64,000 bases of DNA from positions 62,001 to 126,000 of the forward strand of contig NZ_WESC01000009.1 of NCBI RefSeq assembly GCF_009184905.1, in the 5' to 3' direction. The stretch comes from Parvibaculum sedimenti (GTDB lineage: Bacteria; Pseudomonadota; Alphaproteobacteria; Parvibaculales; Parvibaculaceae). The translations under genes were made by a program, and so were the position numbers. The notes below the pieces were generated by a model. That model worked only from the letters and a program-made list of their open reading frames with translations, did not search any database and was not told the DNA's origin. Positions 19,616 through 27,660 of the stretch are shown here, piece after piece (within the stretch, counting starts at the first letter, position 1; each line of letters opens with the position of its first letter).

Positions 19616-19630
19616 GAACAAAAACGGAAC
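19616..19630 (-). promoter_or_regulatory. LexA (SOS) box upstream of uvrA
   Basis: On the plus strand this reads GAACAAAAACGGAAC; on the uvrA (minus) strand GTTC-N7-GTTC, the direct-repeat operator bound by LexA in alphaproteobacteria. It lies 129 bases upstream of the preferred uvrA start and directly abuts the stop of the PAP2 gene. A second copy sits at 20821-20835. Confidence 0.8.
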
Positions 19631-20773
19631 TCAAGCGGGGGATGAATGGTCTCGATAGACGCGCCGCGCGAGCCAGCCGCAGGCCGACCAGACGGCCAGC
19701 GTAAGCGCGGCACCGGCATAGCCGTCGATCGCGTAATGGAAGGCTAGAAGCACTGAGCCGAGGAAAACGAGCACGGCGAACGTCGTGTAAAGAATGCCCG
19801 CGAGGCGGCTCACACGCCACCCGAACAGCGCCATCAGAACTGCCAGCGAGACGTGGATGCTAGGCATCGCCGAGATTCCCGCGAAGGGCAGGTTGTTACG
19901 CGTCACATAGCTCTGCCAGAGGATGCTTTGCTCCATGAGCGCCTTCAATTGGTAACCGCTCTGCCGGACATGATCGAGATAGGCCATCAGCCCATCAAAG
20001 GGCGTCGGACGCCCAAGCAGGTCGCCAAAGAAGGCTGGGCCCGCCGATGAAAAGGCGACGGCAACAACAGAGCCAAGCAGGCCCCAGCAGCCGACGAACG
20101 CCATGATGAATTGAAGTCGAAGTTCGGGTCGCCGACGCGAGAAGAGCTGCCAGTAAAAGGTCAGATGCACCACGGCAAACCAGAGGAAATAGACATAGTC
20201 GAGTGTCGCCGTGATCCAGGGCTGGCCGAGCCAGCGCTGAAGGATACGCCAGGTCGGATCACCACCGGACAGCGAGGTGCTCCACTGCGCGAAGAGGGCA
20301 TCATATTGGAACGGCTGTATCTGCGGTAGACTTATCTTCAGTGTAAAGAACATTCCGAAGAAGAGCGGAATGGTGACCAGCATCAGCAGAGAGGCGGCGA
20401 GCGAGCTCGGTGTCAGATAGGTCTCGCGAAGCGCCGTGCGCAGCGCCGGCAGTGGCACCTCCGGACGCTCACGAAAGAAGAACAGCGCCGCCCAAAACAA
20501 AAATATCACCGCGATGACGGGTAGGTGGCAGATCACCGTGGCCAGGATGTTCCTGGCGAGGAGTTCGCCGCTACCCCGGGTTTTCCAGATGAGCGTGAGG
20601 CAGCCTAGTGCGACATAGCAAATGAGGTATGCGAGATAGAACCGATGTTCGATCAAGGAGGCCCGCCAAGCGTCCTTCCAGACGCCTGCGCCGGTTGGCG
20701 CTTGCTCCGCTGCCTTCAAGACCGCCTCATCTGTGCCCACCTCTGGCTCCACGCTGGTGAATCCGAAAGCCAC
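19631..20773 (-). CDS. PAP2-superfamily membrane phosphatase / phosphotransferase
   Basis: 380-aa inner-membrane protein with six or more hydrophobic helices. Near the C-terminus it carries the PAP2 motifs AMPSIHVS (His307, equivalent to the SGH motif) and HYAIDGYAG (His346, Asp350, equivalent to the SRxxxxxHxxxD motif), the arrangement of the PAP2_3 branch that includes inositol phosphorylceramide synthases and bacterial lipid phosphotransferases. Substrate is unknown; a lipid phosphate is likely. The frame opens with GTG 20773, with an AGGGA directly adjacent; GTG codons at 20752 or 20740 are alternatives. The gene lies between uvrA and ssb, and a LexA box is 48 bases upstream, so it may be DNA-damage inducible. 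Confidence 0.8.
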   Translation of the reverse strand: MAFGFTSVEPEVGTDEAVLKAAEQAPTGAGVWKDAWRASLIEHRFYLAYLICYVALGCLTLIWKTRGSGELLARNILATVICHLPVIAVIFLFWAALFFFRERPEVPLPALRTALRETYLTPSSLAASLLMLVTIPLFFGMFFTLKISLPQIQPFQYDALFAQWSTSLSGGDPTWRILQRWLGQPWITATLDYVYFLWFAVVHLTFYWQLFSRRRPELRLQFIMAFVGCWGLLGSVVAVAFSSAGPAFFGDLLGRPTPFDGLMAYLDHVRQSGYQLKALMEQSILWQSYVTRNNLPFAGISAMPSIHVSLAVLMALFGWRVSRLAGILYTTFAVLVFLGSVLLAFHYAIDGYAGAALTLAVWSACGWLARRVYRDHSSPA

Positions 20774-20820
20774 TCCCTGTCGACGATAACGTCAATTGCG
20801 TTCGGCTTAAATGCATGTCA

Positions 20821-20835
20821 GAACAATACAAGAAC
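20821..20835. promoter_or_regulatory. LexA (SOS) box between the PAP2 gene and ssb
   Basis: GAACAATACAAGAAC, a perfect GAAC-N7-GAAC direct repeat, the alphaproteobacterial LexA operator. It is 48 bases upstream of the PAP2 start (minus strand) and 167 bases upstream of ssb (plus strand), so it could repress either or both divergent genes. It shares the first six bases, GAACAA, with the uvrA box at 19616. Confidence 0.82.
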
Positions 20836-21001
20836 ACTGGAAAATGCGAGGTAAGTGGGATTTGCCGCGCCTTTTCTTGTGGATATCCCATGGCATGGTC
20901 TACGAATCCTGTGCGTTGCGGGTATGGTGAGGCCGGAATTCCTGGATTAGTGACTGGCTCGGACGCCAAGGGTGTCCTTGCGGAGCATCGGAGCGAGAGA
21001 C

Positions 21002-21484
21002 ATGGCAGGCAGCGTCAACAAGGTCATCCTGGTCGGCAATCTGGGCGCCGATCCCGAAATTCGCCGGACGCAGGATGGCCGCCCGATCGCCAATCTGCGC
21101 ATCGCGACCTCGGAAAGCTGGCGCGACAAGAACTCGGGCGAGCGCAAGGAAAAGACCGAGTGGCACCGCGTCGTGATCTTCAACGAAGGTCTCTGCAAGG
21201 TTGCCGAGCAGTACCTGAAGAAGGGCGCGAAAGTTTACATCGAGGGTGCGCTCCAGACGCGCAAATGGACCGACCAGTCGGGCCAGGAAAAATACTCGAC
21301 TGAAATCGTCCTTCAGGGCTTCAACTCGGTGCTGACCATGCTGGACGGCCGCTCCGGCGGCGGCGCGGGCGGTTCGTCGGGTGGCGGCGGCGACTATGGC
21401 GACGACGATTTCGGTGGTGGCCGCAGCTCGGGCGCCTCGAAGGGCAGCTTCGCTCAGGATCTCGACGACGAGATTCCCTTCTAG
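21002..21484 (+). CDS. ssb: Single-stranded DNA-binding protein
   Basis: 160 aa. OB-fold domain occupies residues ~1-110 ([55 protein letters not shown]), followed by a Gly/Ser-rich disordered linker and the acidic tip DLDDEIPF that recruits repair and replication proteins. The start ATG 21002 gives the canonical MAGSVNKV; a longer frame from 20972 is not needed. GGAGCGAGAGAC precedes it. In many bacteria ssb sits next to uvrA and is SOS-controlled; here a PAP2 gene is inserted between the two and a LexA box is present upstream. Confidence 0.97.
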   Translation: MAGSVNKVILVGNLGADPEIRRTQDGRPIANLRIATSESWRDKNSGERKEKTEWHRVVIFNEGLCKVAEQYLKKGAKVYIEGALQTRKWTDQSGQEKYSTEIVLQGFNSVLTMLDGRSGGGAGGSSGGGGDYGDDDFGGGRSSGASKGSFAQDLDDEIPF

Positions 21485-21529
21485 GCAAAGGCCCGGCCCG
21501 CTTTCGGCCGCTGCGATGGAGCCTCGCCG

Positions 21530-22003
21530 ATGGAGATATTCTCACTCCTCGAATTGCTGCACATCCTCGGCGCCATGGTGCTTTTCGGCACAGGGCTCGG
21601 CATCGCCTTCTTCATGGCGCTGGCCAACCGCAGCGGCAATGTCCCTCTGATTGCGGGCACGGCACGGATCGTCGTCATCGCGGACATCGCGCTGATGGCG
21701 ACGGCCTTCGTGTTACAGCCGGTGACGGGCCTTGGCATGGCGCATATCGCGCATCTCCATGTCTGGCAGAGCTGGATCGCGATCAGCCTCAGTCTCTATG
21801 CTGCCATCGGCGTCCTCTGGCTGCCGGGATTCTGGTTGAATCTCCAGATGAGGGACATGGCCGCGACGGCGCTGGCGGCCGGAACGCCGTTGCCGCCCCG
21901 CTACCAGCGCTTCTTGCGTGTCTGGTTCTGGTGCGGCTGGCCGGGCCTCGTCGCCATCGTCGCCATCCTCTATTTCATGGTCACGCAGCCGGAATACTGG
22001 TGA
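21530..22003 (+). CDS. DUF2269-family integral membrane protein
   Basis: 157-aa protein with four or five hydrophobic helices and short loops. The first helix LLHILGAMVLFGTGLGIAFF and the later GLGMAHIAHLHVWQSWIAIS and WFWCGWPGLVAIVAILYFMV segments match what I recall as DUF2269. Function unknown; conserved His residues in helices 1 and 3 could bind haem or metal, which is speculation. It is 45 bases after ssb and 4 bases before the PP2C-like gene, so the pair probably shares a transcript. Confidence 0.8.
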   Translation: MEIFSLLELLHILGAMVLFGTGLGIAFFMALANRSGNVPLIAGTARIVVIADIALMATAFVLQPVTGLGMAHIAHLHVWQSWIAISLSLYAAIGVLWLPGFWLNLQMRDMAATALAAGTPLPPRYQRFLRVWFWCGWPGLVAIVAILYFMVTQPEYW

Positions 22004-22007
22004 GCCC

Positions 22008-22874
22008 ATGCTCCGCATCCTCGATGCGATCACCGATGCCGGCCACCCCGAAAAGCCGAACGAGGACGCATTCGGCCATGGGCCGGCGCATGCCTGGGTG
22101 ATCGACGGCGCGACCGGCGTCGCCGATGACGAGCTTCTGGATGCACCGAGCGATGCGCATTGGTTGGCGCGGGAAGCGAGCGCCTATTTCGCCGCCCATG
22201 CAGAGCAACACGGGAGCGATCTCGGCGGTCTCACGAGGGCCGCGATCGACAGCCTTGCTCAAACCTTCGAGTCAAAGAAGCGACGCCCGCCGAACGGCCG
22301 TTATGAACTGCCCTCGGCAGCCATGAGCATGGTTCATAGCGACGGCGCCACGCTCTCTTACGTGAATTTCGCCGATTGTCATCTGGTGCTGCTGACGGAC
22401 GAGGGGGAGGCGACGACTTTCGGCGATCGCCACCTCGACCGAGAGGCGTCGGCCCGCCAGCGCACGGCGGACCTCATTGCCTCGCTCGCGCCGGGAGCGG
22501 ACATGTTCGCCTCGCCCGATGTCATGCGTTTCCTGCGTGCCGCGCGGAACCGACAGAACACGGAAACGGGCTACTGGATTTTGGGCCTGGACCCGCGCGC
22601 CGTCGATTTCATGCGGCGCTGGGACATGCCGCTCTCGCAGCACGTCACGGGCCTGCTGATGACCGATGGCTTTGCCTCTCTCGCCTATGACTATGAGCGC
22701 CTGACGCCTGCGGAGCTCGCCCGCCGCGCCCGGGAGGAGGGGCTTTCGGGCATCCTTTCCGAGATCAGGAAGATCGAACGCGAAGAGGATCCCGCGCTGC
22801 GCCTCTATCCCCGGTTCAAGCGTTCCGACGACGCCACTGCGGTGCTTTTCAGGGCCGGGCCCGAGCGCCGCTGA
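22008..22874 (+). CDS. PP2C-like protein serine/threonine phosphatase
   Basis: 288-aa cytoplasmic protein. The PP2C metal motifs are recognisable in order: NEDAF and VIDGATGV near residues 20-40, LLMTDGFASL late in the protein, and SDDATAVLF at the C-terminus, supplying the Asp residues of the bimetal centre. No sensor or anti-sigma domain is attached, and no partner kinase is nearby, so the substrate cannot be told. I start it at ATG 22008 (MLRILDAITDAG), 4 bases after DUF2269; the longer upstream frame runs back through DUF2269. Confidence 0.82.
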   Translation: MLRILDAITDAGHPEKPNEDAFGHGPAHAWVIDGATGVADDELLDAPSDAHWLAREASAYFAAHAEQHGSDLGGLTRAAIDSLAQTFESKKRRPPNGRYELPSAAMSMVHSDGATLSYVNFADCHLVLLTDEGEATTFGDRHLDREASARQRTADLIASLAPGADMFASPDVMRFLRAARNRQNTETGYWILGLDPRAVDFMRRWDMPLSQHVTGLLMTDGFASLAYDYERLTPAELARRAREEGLSGILSEIRKIEREEDPALRLYPRFKRSDDATAVLFRAGPERR

Positions 22875-22946
22875 GCCGCGTCGAAACCTCCCCCATTTTG
22901 TCAATAATTACAATGGCTTAAGGAGGGCTTTCGAAAGCCTTTCAGG

Positions 22947-22975
22947 TTGCCCGAAAATGCCGGACCTGCTAGTCT
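22947..22975 (+). promoter_or_regulatory. Possible gyrA promoter
   Basis: TTGCCC (22947-22952), 17 bases, TAGTCT (22970-22975), about 110 bases before the gyrA start. Judged by eye; weak match to consensus. An adjacent perfect palindrome GGCTTTCGAAAGCC (22926-22939) precedes it. Confidence 0.3.
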
Positions 22976-23084
22976 GTGCATCAGTTGATTTCGGGGATTC
23001 GGAAGTCGTTTTCCGGGCTCTTTTTGGTCCTTCGGGCGCCGCGCGATCAGAGATCGCTGGCGCCCTCTAACGTTAGAAAAGCAT

Positions 23085-25904
23085 TTGTCCGACACGTCAG
23101 ACAGCGACATTCCGGGCGACGAGCCGGCCCCGGGCAACGGGAGCGGTTTGGGTTCCGACGGAACTTCGGGCGGCACACCGACGCCGCCGGAGAAGGACGT
23201 CTCGCCGATTACCATCGAAGACGAGATGCGCCGGTCCTATCTCGATTACGCGATGAGCGTGATCATGAGTCGCGCGCTGCCCGATGCGCGGGACGGGTTG
23301 AAACCCGTGCATCGCCGCATCCTCTTCTCGATGAGTGAGAACGGCTACGACTGGAACAAGCCCTATCGCAAGTCTGCCCGCGTCGTCGGCGACGTCATCG
23401 GTAAGTATCATCCGCATGGCGACCAGTCGATTTACGACGCCTTGGTGCGTCTCGCGCAGCCTTTCTCCATGCGCCTGCCGCTGCTCGACGGGCAGGGCAA
23501 TTTCGGTTCGGTCGACGGCGATCCTGCGGCCGCCATGCGTTACACCGAAGTGCGCATGGCCAAGGTCGCGCATCTTCTGGTCAACGATCTCGACAAGGAA
23601 ACGGTCGACTTCCAGGACAACTATGACGGCTCCGAACGAGAGCCGAAGGTTCTGCCGGCCGAGTTTCCAAACCTGCTGGTCAACGGCGCCAACGGCATCG
23701 CCGTCGGCATGGCGACCAACGTGCCGCCGCACAATCTGGGTGAAGTGATCGACGCCTGCGTCGCGCTGATCGACAATCCGGCCATCACGATCGAGGAACT
23801 GATCGAGCATGTGCCCGCGCCAGATTTCCCGACCGGCGGCATTCTGATCGGTCGCGCCGGCGCGCGCTCCACCTATCTCACCGGCAAGGGCTCGCTCACC
23901 GTTCGCGGACGTGTCGAGATCGAGGAGATGAAGCGCGACAGGGTCGCTCTCATCATCAGCGAGATTCCCTATCAGGTGAACAAGACGACGATGATCGAGC
24001 GCATCGCCGAGCTTGTGCGCGACAAGAAGATCGACGGCATCAGCGATTTGCGCGACGAGTCCGACCGCGATGGCATGCGCGTCGTGATCGAGCTGAAGCG
24101 CGATGCGGTGCCTGATGTCGTGCTGAACCAGCTCTATCGCTTCTCGCCGCTGCAGACGACCTTCGGCTCCAACATGATGGCGATTTATCGCGGTCGCCCG
24201 GAGCTTCTGAACCTCAAGCAGTTCATCGAGGCTTTCACGCAGTTCCGCGAGGAAGTCGTCACACGGCGGACCAAGTTCGAACTCGGCAAGGCGCGCGACC
24301 GCGCCCATGTCTTGGTCGGCCTTGCCATCGCGGTTGCCAATATCGATGAGGTGATCCACCTCATCCGCACCGCGCCAGATCCGGGGACTGCCCGGGAACG
24401 GTTGATGGCGCGCGACTGGCCTGCGGGCGACATCGCGCCGCTTGTCGAACTCATCGCCGATCCGCGCCACAAGCTCTCGCCGGATGGCACCTACAAGCTC
24501 TCCGAAGCTCAGGCCAAGGCGATCCTCGATCTGCGTCTGCAGCGCCTCACTGCACTCGGCCGCGATGAAATCGCCGACGAACTCACGGCGCTCGGCCTGA
24601 AGATCGCCGACTATCTTGAAATCCTGCGTTCGCGTGCCCGCGTGCTCGAGATCGTTCGCAACGAACTCAGCGCCATCAAGGCCGAATTTGCAACGCCGCG
24701 CCGCACCGAAATCTCGGAAGCCGACAGCGACTTCGAGGATGAGGATCTCATCCAGCGCGAAGACATGGTCGTCACCGTCAGCCATCAGGGTTACATCAAG
24801 CGCGTGCCGCTCTCGACCTATCGCGCGCAGCGCCGTGGCGGCCGCGGGCGCTCCGGCATGGCGACAAAGGACGAGGATTTCGTCAACCGGCTCTTCGTGG
24901 CGAACACGCATACGCCGGTGCTGTTCTTCTCCTCGACCGGCATGGTCTACAAGCTCAAGGTCTGGCGCCTGCCGCAGGCGACGCCCCAGTCGCGCGGCAA
25001 GGCGATGATCAACATCCTGCCGCTGAAGCAGGGCGAGACGATCACGACCATCATGCCGCTGCCCGAAGACGAAGAGAGCTGGGCAAAACTCCATGTGATG
25101 TTCGCGACGCGGAAGGGCAGCGTCCGCCGCAACGAGCTTTCCGACTTCGTGCAGATCAACCGCAACGGCAAGATCGCGATGAAGTTCGAGGGCGAAGACG
25201 AGGGCGACTCAATTGTCGGCGTGCAGATCTGCACTGAAGACGATGACGTGCTGCTCACCGTCGCAAATGGCCGTTGCGTCCGCTTCCCGGTCACGGAAGT
25301 GCGCGTCTTCTCCGGCCGCAACTCGACCGGTGTGCGCGGCATCCGCCTCGAAGAGGACGACAAGCTCATCGCCATGAGCATTCTGCGCCATGTCGATGTA
25401 ACGCCTGCCGAAGCGCGCGCCTATCTGAAGCAGGCGACGGCCATGCGCCGAGCTGTTTCGGGCGAAGGCGAGGAGTCCGAGGTCGAATCTGTCGAGCAGG
25501 ACGAGAGCGAGGAAGAGGCGTCGGAAGATCTGACGCTCTCGACCGAGCGTTACACCGAACTCGGCGCTCGCGAGCAGTTTGTGCTCACCGTCAGCGAGAA
25601 CGGCTTCGGCAAGCGCTCGTCGTCCTACGACTACCGGACTTCGGGACGCGGCGGCAAAGGCATCATCGCGATGACCGTCACGGCGCGAAACGGCAAGCTC
25701 ATCTCGTCCTTCCCGGTGGAAGAGCAGGACCAGATCATGCTCGTCACCGATCAGGGTCAGCTTATCCGCTGCCCGGTCGACGATGTGCGCGTCGCGGGCC
25801 GCGCGACGCAGGGCGTCACCATCTTCCGCACCAATGCGGACGAGCGCGTGGTCTCGGTCGAACGCGTCGACGAGGCAAGCGAAACCGGTTCGGACGAGGA
25901 ATAG
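23085..25904 (+). CDS. gyrA: DNA gyrase subunit A
   Basis: Breakage-reunion subunit of DNA gyrase, which introduces negative supercoils; 939 aa. Starts at TTG 23085: no ATG exists before the conserved [17 protein letters not shown], so a non-ATG start is required. The catalytic tyrosine is Tyr153 in AAMRYTE. The quinolone region reads [19 protein letters not shown], with Gln114 where E. coli has Ser83, and Asp118 at the Asp87 site. The C-terminal beta-pinwheel has the GyrA box QRRGGRGR (from Gln582), and an acidic insert (about residues 792-814) interrupts the pinwheel. The ~40-residue Ser/Gly/Pro/Asp-rich N-terminal extension is unusual. coaD follows 4 bases after the stop. Confidence 0.97.
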   Translation: MSDTSDSDIPGDEPAPGNGSGLGSDGTSGGTPTPPEKDVSPITIEDEMRRSYLDYAMSVIMSRALPDARDGLKPVHRRILFSMSENGYDWNKPYRKSARVVGDVIGKYHPHGDQSIYDALVRLAQPFSMRLPLLDGQGNFGSVDGDPAAAMRYTEVRMAKVAHLLVNDLDKETVDFQDNYDGSEREPKVLPAEFPNLLVNGANGIAVGMATNVPPHNLGEVIDACVALIDNPAITIEELIEHVPAPDFPTGGILIGRAGARSTYLTGKGSLTVRGRVEIEEMKRDRVALIISEIPYQVNKTTMIERIAELVRDKKIDGISDLRDESDRDGMRVVIELKRDAVPDVVLNQLYRFSPLQTTFGSNMMAIYRGRPELLNLKQFIEAFTQFREEVVTRRTKFELGKARDRAHVLVGLAIAVANIDEVIHLIRTAPDPGTARERLMARDWPAGDIAPLVELIADPRHKLSPDGTYKLSEAQAKAILDLRLQRLTALGRDEIADELTALGLKIADYLEILRSRARVLEIVRNELSAIKAEFATPRRTEISEADSDFEDEDLIQREDMVVTVSHQGYIKRVPLSTYRAQRRGGRGRSGMATKDEDFVNRLFVANTHTPVLFFSSTGMVYKLKVWRLPQATPQSRGKAMINILPLKQGETITTIMPLPEDEESWAKLHVMFATRKGSVRRNELSDFVQINRNGKIAMKFEGEDEGDSIVGVQICTEDDDVLLTVANGRCVRFPVTEVRVFSGRNSTGVRGIRLEEDDKLIAMSILRHVDVTPAEARAYLKQATAMRRAVSGEGEESEVESVEQDESEEEASEDLTLSTERYTELGAREQFVLTVSENGFGKRSSSYDYRTSGRGGKGIIAMTVTARNGKLISSFPVEEQDQIMLVTDQGQLIRCPVDDVRVAGRATQGVTIFRTNADERVVSVERVDEASETGSDEE

Positions 25905-25908
25905 GCGC

Positions 25909-26433
25909 ATGGCGGCGACCAAAAAGCGGATCGGCATCTATCCCGGCACGTTCGATCCGATGACCAATGGCCATATCGACATCATTCGCCGCGCGCTGAC
26001 GCTGGTGGATCATCTCGTGGTGGCGATCGGCATCAACGCGACGAAGACGCCCATGTTGACTTTCGAGGAGCGGGCCGCGCTCATCGAAGCCGAGGCGGGC
26101 CCCGTCGCGAAGAAGCTCGGTTCGAAGATCAGCACGGCCTCCTTTTCCGGCCTGGTGGTCGATGCGGCGGACGCGCATGGCGCCAATGTCATCATCCGCG
26201 GCCTTCGGGGCGCAGTGGACTACGAATATGAAGTCCAGATGGTCGGCATGAACCGCGTCATGAATCCGCAGGTCGAGACGGTGTTCCTCACCGCCTCGCC
26301 GGAGACGCAGTTCATTTCCTCGACTCTGGTCCGCCAGATCGCAAGCATGGGCGGGGACATTTCCCCGTTCGTGCCGAAGCGCGTCGAAAAGAAGGTTCTC
26401 GCCCGCCTGGCGAGCGTCAGCCGCAACAAGTGA
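25909..26433 (+). CDS. coaD: Phosphopantetheine adenylyltransferase
   Basis: Fourth step of coenzyme A synthesis: adenylates 4'-phosphopantetheine to dephospho-CoA. The 174-aa protein has the nucleotidyltransferase HxGH-type motif GTFDPMTNGHIDII (His22 in TNGH) and the C-terminal FISSTLVRQIA signature; IRGLRGAVDYEYE is also diagnostic. ATG 25909 starts 4 bases after the gyrA TAG and gives the expected short leader MAATKKRIGIYPG. Probably co-transcribed with gyrA. Confidence 0.96.
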   Translation: MAATKKRIGIYPGTFDPMTNGHIDIIRRALTLVDHLVVAIGINATKTPMLTFEERAALIEAEAGPVAKKLGSKISTASFSGLVVDAADAHGANVIIRGLRGAVDYEYEVQMVGMNRVMNPQVETVFLTASPETQFISSTLVRQIASMGGDISPFVPKRVEKKVLARLASVSRNK

Positions 26434-26492
26434 CAAGCGCCGGGTCGCTCTGCCGACCGGATAACAACAACAGGAACAGCAGGGAGATGGAT

Positions 26493-27044
26493 ATGCGTCG
26501 TCTGAAAAGTCTGGCGTTAGCATTGATCGCGCTCTTCGCGACGACACAGCTGGCACTCGCCGCCGACGTGAAGCTCGATCCGGAAAACACGATCTACATG
26601 GATCTGAAGGATGGCCGCGTCGTGATCGAGCTTCTGCCGAGCGTCGCGCCAAAGACGGTCGAGCGCATCAAGACGCTCACACGTCAGGGCTTCTACAACG
26701 GCCTGACTTTCCACCGCGTCATCGACGGCTTCATGGCCCAGACGGGCGATCCGACGGGCACCGGCATGGGCGGCTCGAAGCTGCCGGACGTGCCCGCCGA
26801 ATTCAGCCAGTCGGAATCCTTCACGCGCGGCGCTCTCGGCATGGCGCGTTCGCAGGACCCGGACAGCGGCAACAGCCAATTCTTCATCTGCTTCGACGAT
26901 GCCAGCTTCCTCAACGGCCAGTACACGCTCTTTGGCCGCGTCGTCGAAGGCATGGAGAATGTCGATTATATCAAGCGCGGTGAGCCGCCGAGCAATCCGG
27001 ACAAGATCATCCGGATGCAGGTCGCCGCAGACGTCAAAAAGTGA
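26493..27044 (+). CDS. Peptidyl-prolyl cis-trans isomerase, cyclophilin type, exported
   Basis: 183-aa cyclophilin. An N-terminal signal peptide (MRRLKSLALALIALFATTQL, cleavage expected after the ALA at residues 21-23) predicts a periplasmic isomerase that helps fold exported proteins. Catalytic-fold motifs are FHRVIDGFMAQTGDPTGTG and GNSQFFICFDD. ATG 26493 is preferred over ATG 26487 because AGGGAG (26481-26486) is then 6 bases away. A second, leaderless cyclophilin gene follows 14 bases downstream and is clearly similar, so the pair arose by duplication. Confidence 0.93.
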   Translation: MRRLKSLALALIALFATTQLALAADVKLDPENTIYMDLKDGRVVIELLPSVAPKTVERIKTLTRQGFYNGLTFHRVIDGFMAQTGDPTGTGMGGSKLPDVPAEFSQSESFTRGALGMARSQDPDSGNSQFFICFDDASFLNGQYTLFGRVVEGMENVDYIKRGEPPSNPDKIIRMQVAADVKK

Positions 27045-27058
27045 ATTGAGGTAGCCTC

Positions 27059-27526
27059 ATGAGCACCGATCTCGAAAACACCCTTTATCTCGACCTGAAG
27101 GACGGCCGCGTCGTCATCGAACTGCGCCCGGACCTTGCGCCTAAGCATGTCGCGCGCATTAAGGAACTCACGCGCGAGGGTTTCTATAACGGCGTCGCCT
27201 TTCACCGCGTCATCGACGGCTTCATGGCGCAGGGCGGCGATCCGACCGGCACCGGCGCCGGCGGCTCGGGCAAGAAGCTCCCGGCCGAGTTCTCGGCGGA
27301 GCCCCATGTTCGCGGCGTCTGCTCCATGGCCCGTGCGCAGGACCCGAACAGCGGCGACAGCCAGTTCTTCATCGTCTTCGACGACGCCCGCTTCCTCGAC
27401 AAGCAGTACACGGTCTGGGGCAAGGTCGTTTCCGGCATGGAATTCGTGGACAAGATCAAGCGCGGCGAGCCCGTGCGCGAGCCCGATCGCATTGTGAAAA
27501 TGCAGGTCGCGGCGGACGCGGCGTAA
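27059..27526 (+). CDS. Peptidyl-prolyl cis-trans isomerase, cyclophilin type, cytoplasmic
   Basis: 155-aa cyclophilin without a signal peptide, so it is cytoplasmic. Motifs mirror the upstream copy: FHRVIDGFMAQGGDPTGTGAG and GDSQFFIVFDDARF, with the same C-terminus pattern (KIKRGEP...MQVAADA). Start ATG 27059 gives MSTDLENTLYLDLKDG. The two proteins align from their first beta-strand (YxDLKDGRVVIEL in both), and the duplication gave one exported and one cytoplasmic isomerase. A palindromic repeat follows before queA. Confidence 0.93.
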   Translation: MSTDLENTLYLDLKDGRVVIELRPDLAPKHVARIKELTREGFYNGVAFHRVIDGFMAQGGDPTGTGAGGSGKKLPAEFSAEPHVRGVCSMARAQDPNSGDSQFFIVFDDARFLDKQYTVWGKVVSGMEFVDKIKRGEPVREPDRIVKMQVAADAA

Positions 27527-27533
27527 GTCTCAT

Positions 27534-27635
27534 CGTCATTGCCGGGCCGCCGCGTCGCGGCGAGACCCGGCAATCCAGGGCAACAAGTTCCGAATTTGTG
27601 GCGCCTGGATGCCCGGGCCGAGCCCGAGCATGACG
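27534..27635. repeat. Composite palindromic intergenic repeat (REP/BIME-like)
   Basis: About 100 bases between the second cyclophilin gene and queA form nested inverted repeats. The outer arms are CGTCAT (27534-27539) and ATGACG (27630-27635); ATTGCCGGG pairs with CCCGGCAAT (27538-27546 / 27566-27574), ATCCAGG (27573-27579) pairs with CCTGGAT (27604-27610), and a second GC-rich hairpin lies at 27609-27631. This is the look of dispersed extragenic palindromes in alphaproteobacteria. Only one copy was found in the window. It could also act as an mRNA stabiliser or attenuator for the cyclophilin transcript. Confidence 0.65.
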
Positions 27636-27660
27636 AACAGGGCTGATATGCAGGTTGCCC

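Noticed and set aside
20815-21303. Overlapping plus-strand frame across the ssb promoter and start
   Set aside because: Different frame from ssb, no motifs, would run through the LexA box and ssb coding region.
22926-22939. Palindrome GGCTTTCGAAAGCC as terminator of the PP2C-like gene
   Set aside because: Short stem, practically no loop and no T-tract; too weak to call.
23097-25094. 665-codon minus-strand frame opposite gyrA
   Set aside because: No motifs; gyrA on the other strand is certain.
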